The translations under genes were made by a program, and so were the position numbers. DNA of 64,000 nucleotides. Origin: Dyella sp. C9. GTDB lineage: Bacteria > Pseudomonadota > Gammaproteobacteria > Xanthomonadales > Rhodanobacteraceae. The stretch spans positions 33,004 through 97,003 of the forward strand of contig NZ_QIRF01000012.1 of NCBI RefSeq assembly GCF_003332825.1, written 5' to 3'. Position 1 is the first letter of the stretch; every line of letters begins with the position of its first letter. Below, in pieces: positions 60,923 through 64,000 of the stretch. Below the pieces are notes generated by a model. That model worked only from the letters and a program-made list of their open reading frames with translations. It ran no database searches and was not told where the DNA came from.

Positions 60923-60960
60923 CGAAAAGCATGAGGAGCTTAACCATCAGGCGCTTTTCG
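60923..60960. promoter_or_regulatory. Inverted repeat upstream of the glucan synthase gene
   Basis: CGAAAAGC (60923-60930) and GCTTTTCG (60953-60960) are perfect 8-bp arms with a 22-base spacer, 31 bp upstream of the start codon. A weak TTGAGC-17-TAAGCT promoter overlaps it on the minus strand. It could be an operator. Confidence 0.35.
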
Positions 60961-61126
60961 CTCAATAAAGGGGAGATGGAGTGGTCAGCCCGAGGTCAGG
61001 GCCGTCCGGGTCCGCGCGGAGCGCTGCGGCTTGCAGGCCCGGCTGCAAATGTTCAGGAGTCGTGAGGAGAACACCTTGGCTGGGGCGGGGGGCCGGGCGA
61101 ACTCCCCGGCGACAGCCTCCAGCTTC

Positions 61127-61216
61127 GTCATTCCAGCGAAAGCTGGAGTCCCGTGCCTTTGGCCGCAATACCCCCTTCGCGCTGACAGCAGCGGGATGCC
61201 AGCTTTCGCCGCAATG
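61127..61216. repeat. Type A dispersed palindromes, inverted pair (copies 3 and 4)
   Basis: Forward copy 61127-61152 (GTCATTCCAGCGAAAGCTGG then AGTCCC) and a diverged reverse copy 61193-61216 (GGGATGCCAGCTTTCGCCGC then AATG). Same element as at 4328 and 4408, again as a convergent inverted pair. Confidence 0.75.
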
Positions 61217-61284
61217 CCGGTGAGGGGCATCGCTCGCTCCCCACCCCACCTTTCTTCAGCCCTCGGAGAAAGGGGCCACAGGCC

Positions 61285-61752
61285 TCACTTGAGCAGCGAG
61301 CGCAGCATCCAGGCGGTCTTCTCGTGTTCCTTCAGGCGGCCGGTGACCATGTCGGCGGTGCCTTCGTCGCCGGCCGCGTCGGCCACCTTGATCACCTCGC
61401 GGGAGGTGTGGGCGGCGATCTCGTGGCCCTCGACGAGCTGGCCCACCATGTCCTTCCAGTCCGGCACGCCGGATTCTTCCTTGATCGAGGTGAGCTTGCC
61501 GAACTGGCTGTAGGAGCCGGGGGCGAACACATCCAGGGTGCGGATGCGCTCGGCGACCTCATCGGCGGCCAGCCACAGTTCGTTGTATTGGGTCTCGAAC
61601 ATCGTGTGCAGGCTGTTGAAATGCGGGCCGGTGATGTTCCAGTGGAAGCTGTGGGTCTTCAGGTACAGCGAATACGTGTCGGCCAGCAGCTTGGACAGGT
61701 GCTGACCGATCTGTTCCCGGTCCTTCTTGGCGATGCCGATGGAAATGGCCAT
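61285..61752 (-). CDS. dps: Dps-family ferritin-like protein
   Basis: A 155-aa four-helix protein of the Dps family, which assembles into a dodecamer storing iron and protecting DNA in starvation or peroxide stress. The ferroxidase residues are visible as [16 protein letters not shown] and [16 protein letters not shown]. No long basic N-terminal tail is present, so direct DNA binding may be weak. The ATG at 61752 ([10 protein letters not shown]) has AAAGGAG six bases upstream. A perfect dyad 91 bp upstream may be a regulator site. Confidence 0.92.
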   Translation of the reverse strand: MAISIGIAKKDREQIGQHLSKLLADTYSLYLKTHSFHWNITGPHFNSLHTMFETQYNELWLAADEVAERIRTLDVFAPGSYSQFGKLTSIKEESGVPDWKDMVGQLVEGHEIAAHTSREVIKVADAAGDEGTADMVTGRLKEHEKTAWMLRSLLK

Positions 61753-61842
61753 GGTGTGCTCCTTTGGATGGCGGGGGATGAAACCTGGATCCAGCTTAGT
61801 CAGGCGCGGCATGCGCGTGAAATGAATCCTCCCGATGCCTTT

Positions 61843-61859
61843 GATAGCCGGTGGCTATC
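61843..61859. promoter_or_regulatory. Perfect dyad upstream of dps
   Basis: GATAGCC-GGT-GGCTATC is a perfect 7-bp inverted repeat with a 3-base centre, 91 bp upstream of the dps start and 173 bp upstream of hrpA. It is a candidate operator for either gene; the binding regulator is unknown. Confidence 0.4.
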
Positions 61860-62031
61860 GGGTGGTGCGGGGGCTTCGGCTGCATATCTGGTGGTGATGC
61901 GCCGGCATTGCGAGGCGTGAGCGACAACCTGCCACGGCCCCGCTGCCGGGTGGTCCCAACCGGCGGGCTGGTGGCGGCGTCTCGGTGGCCGGCGCTTGTG
62001 ATGCCGCCCACCGGCTATCATGTGCGGTCCG

Positions 62032-63940
62032 ATGAGCCCATCCCCTGCTTCCAACAACGCCCCTGCCGATGCGCGACTGCGTCCGCTGCGCGAGGCCCTC
62101 GACCAGGTTTCCAGCCGCGACTACGGTCGCCTGCTTGGACGCTGGCGCGAACTCACGCGCCGCTTCGACGAGAAGAAGCTGGCGGCGCTGGCCACCGACA
62201 TCGAGGCCTCCCGTGCGAGGCGGCAGGCTCGCGCCGAGGCCAAGCCGGCGATCCGGCTGGACGAGTCGCTGCCCATCACAGCCCGTGCCGACGAGATCAT
62301 CGAGCTGATCCGCAAGCACCAGGTGGTGGTGATCGCGGGCGAAACCGGCTCGGGCAAGACCACCCAGTTGCCCAAGCTGTGCCTGGCCGCCGGCCGGGGC
62401 GAGGCCGGCATGATCGGCTGCACCCAGCCGCGCCGCCTGGCGGCCCGCTCGGTGGCGCGCCGCGTGGCGGAGGAGCTGGCCACGCCGCTGGGCGACCAGG
62501 TCGGTTTCCAGGTGCGCTTCAACGACCAGGTGTCCGAGCGCACACTGGTGAAGTTCATGACCGACGGCATCCTGCTTGCCGAGACGCAGGGCGACCCCTG
62601 GCTGAGTGCCTACGACACCCTGATCATCGACGAGGCCCATGAGCGCAGCCTCAACATCGACTTCCTGCTGGGCTACCTCAAGCGGCTGGCGGTGAAGCGG
62701 CCGTCGCTGAAGATCATCGTCACCTCGGCCACCATCGACACCGAGCGGTTCGCCGCGCACTTCGAGGGCGCGCCCATCGTTTCAGTGGAGGGGCGCACCT
62801 ATCCGGTGGAGGTGCGCTGGCGTTCGGTGGACGACGTGGCCGCGCGACGCGGACAGCGGGCAGGGGATCTTCAACAGGGTGGCGCCGATCACGTGGCGGC
62901 CGTGCTGGACGAGATCACCCACGACGACCCGCGCGGCGACGTGCTGATCTTCCTGCCCGGCGAGCGCGAGATCCGCGATGCGCACCTGCTGCTGTCGCGC
63001 CGCCAGTACCGCGAGACCGAGGTGCTGCCGCTGTACGCGCGCCTCTCGGCCGGCGACCAGGACAGGGTGTTCAAGCCGGGTACCAAGCGTCGGGTGGTGC
63101 TGGCCACCAACGTGGCCGAGACCTCGCTGACCGTGCCGCGCATCCGCTACGTGATCGACTCGGGCCAGGCGCGCGTCAAGCGCTACAGCCAGCGCAGCCA
63201 GCTCGAGCGCCTGCACGTGGAGCCGATCTCCCGCGCCGCCGCCGACCAGCGCAAGGGCCGTTGCGGCCGCGTGGGTCCGGGCATCTGCTATCGCCTGTAT
63301 GACGAAGTCGATTACGACGGCCGCGCCGCCTACACCGACCCGGAACTGCTGCGCTCCTCGCTGGCCAACGTGATCCTGCGCATGCTCTCGCTGCAACTGG
63401 GCGAGGTGGACCAGTTCCCGTTCCTGGAGGCGCCCGATCCGCGCGTGGTGGCCGACGGTTACCGCCGCCTGGCCGAGATCTCCGCGATCGACGACGCGCG
63501 CCGGCTCACCCCGATTGGCCGCACCGTGGCCAGGCTGCCGATCGACGTGCAGCTGGCGCGCATGCTGGTGGAGGCCAACCAGCTGCAAAGCCTGCGAGAG
63601 CTGCTGGCGATCGTGTCCTTCCTCAGCATCCAGGATCCGCGCGAGCGACCCGCCGACGCGCGCCAGCAGGCCGATGCGGCGCACGCGGCATTCGCCGATC
63701 CCAAGTCCGATTTCGTCGGCGTGCTCAACCTGTGGCGTGAGTACGGCAAGGCGCACGAAGACCTCACGCAGTCCAAGCTGCGCGACTGGTGCAACCGGCA
63801 TTTCCTGAGCTTTCTGCGCATGCGCGAATGGCGCGAACTGCACCGGCAGCTGTTGCTGGTGGTGCAGGAGCTGGGGTGGAAGCTCGACGCCGCCACCACC
63901 TCCCCCTCTCCCCTCCGGGGAGAGGGCCGGGGTCAGCGGG
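62032..63940 (+). CDS. hrpA: ATP-dependent RNA helicase HrpA, 3' end missing
   Basis: A DEAH-box helicase with motifs AGETGSGKTTQLPKL (I), CTQPRRLAARSVARRVA (Ia), DEAHERSLN (II), TSATIDTERF (III), ATNVAETSLTVP (V) and QRKGRCGRVGPG (VI), followed by the winged-helix/HA2 region. About 636 residues are present of a family length near 1300. At residues 623-635 the protein reads TSPSPLRGEGRG, encoded by a type C palindrome where relatives have a variable loop. The frame stays open to the last base, but everything after about 63940 is adapter sequence, so the C-terminus is not real. The ATG at 62032 has no ribosome-binding site and TATCAT lies 10 bp before it, so the mRNA may be leaderless. Confidence 0.92.
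63899..63935 (+). repeat. Type C dispersed palindrome, copy 6, in frame within hrpA
   Basis: CCTCCCCCTCTCCCCTCCGG then GGAGAGGGCCGGGGTCA, giving SPSPLRGEGRG in the helicase. It has the same orientation and frame as the copy in murL. The genuine sequence ends a few bases later, so the contig probably broke at this repeat. Confidence 0.85.
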
Positions 63941-64000
63941 CTGTCTCGTATACACATCAACGAGCCCACCAGCCCGGCAGATATAAGTCATGCAAACGTA
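63941..64000. other. Nextera/Tn5 adapter sequence (assembly artefact)
   Basis: CTGTCTCGTATACACATC at 63941-63958 differs by one base from the Tn5 mosaic end in Nextera adapters, and the next bases CGAGCCCAC are also adapter. Over the first 34 bases I count 29 matches to the Nextera read-2 adapter. On the reverse strand it encodes MCIRDS, a peptide well known from adapter-contaminated database entries. These 60 bases should be treated as non-genomic. Confidence 0.92.

Larger units (their letters stand above)
60893..61284. other. Intergenic region between dps and glucan synthase genes
   Basis: 392 bp without a gene. It holds an 8-bp inverted repeat at the promoter side of the glucan synthase gene (60923-60960) and an inverted pair of type A palindromes (61127-61216). 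Short open frames across it encode nothing recognisable. Confidence 0.6.

Noticed and set aside
58226..60934. A 902-codon open frame on the plus strand
   Set aside because: It is antisense to the GH17-GT2 glucan synthase gene, has His/Gln/Ala-rich low-information translation and no recognisable motif; high GC makes such shadows common.
61031..61513. A 160-codon plus-strand gene across the dps 3' region
   Set aside because: It runs through type A repeats and is antisense to dps; no coding signal.
62782..63969. A 395-codon minus-strand protein beginning MGSLMCIRDS
   Set aside because: Its start lies in adapter sequence and the rest is antisense to hrpA; MCIRDS is the adapter signature.

Overview
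The window is high-GC, gene-dense DNA with long antisense open frames, as expected for a Gammaproteobacterium of the Xanthomonadales, most likely Rhodanobacteraceae (Dyella, Luteibacter, Frateuria or Rhodanobacter type; genus not decided). Lineage markers are the fused aspartate kinase/diaminopimelate decarboxylase, the MurL + MurD2 peptidoglycan pair, tandem S53 peptidases, a SapC protein and three families of dispersed palindromic repeats. No rRNA, tRNA, CRISPR array, prophage or insertion sequence was seen.

Layout. 1-1.45 kb: 3'-truncated TIR / membrane / TPR gene. 1.6-8.6 kb: a probable hydroxyacyl-CoA catabolic cluster (MDR reductase, two SDRs, histidine phosphatase, APH-type kinase, acyl-CoA dehydrogenase) divergent from a LysR regulator with a perfect dyad in the shared promoter region. 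8.7-13.8 kb: a cNMP-binding/thioredoxin-reductase-like fusion, prmC and a TonB-dependent receptor. 13.8-18.9 kb: dxs, HNH endonuclease, SapC, an NTF2-like protein and DUF899. 19-25.6 kb: GNAT, a large acyl-CoA dehydrogenase with a lipoprotein, a SET-domain methyltransferase, a Gre-like factor and a second-type EF-G. 26-28.9 kb: two tandem proline-rich, TonB-like paralogues with a shared unrecognised C-terminal domain. 29-36.3 kb: lipoprotein, PlpD-type patatin, a molybdenum-hydroxylase-like pair lacking key residues, amino-acid permease. 36.4-41.7 kb: two S53 peptidases and an outer-membrane barrel protein. 41.8-49.9 kb: fumarase, lysC-lysA fusion, a broken DUF559 gene, murL, murD2, GNAT. 50-61 kb: M13 peptidase, TamB, TamA and a GH17-GT2 glucan synthase. 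61.3-64 kb: Dps and the 5' part of hrpA.

Three themes stand out. (1) A CTCTCCCC/GGGGAGAG palindrome occurs six times; two copies are read in the same orientation and frame inside murL and hrpA, and an inverted pair brackets a nonsense-mutated DUF559 endonuclease gene. (2) Several proteins have recognisable folds but missing signature residues: the iorA-like subunit has lost all four ligands of one [2Fe-2S] cluster and its iorB-like partner lacks the catalytic Glu motif; the thioredoxin-reductase-like fusion has no CxxC. (3) Envelope biogenesis is strongly represented (TamAB, MurL/MurD2, PlpD, glucan synthase, TonB-like pair). The last 60 bases are not genomic: they match Nextera/Tn5 adapter, so the contig really ends near 63940 inside hrpA.
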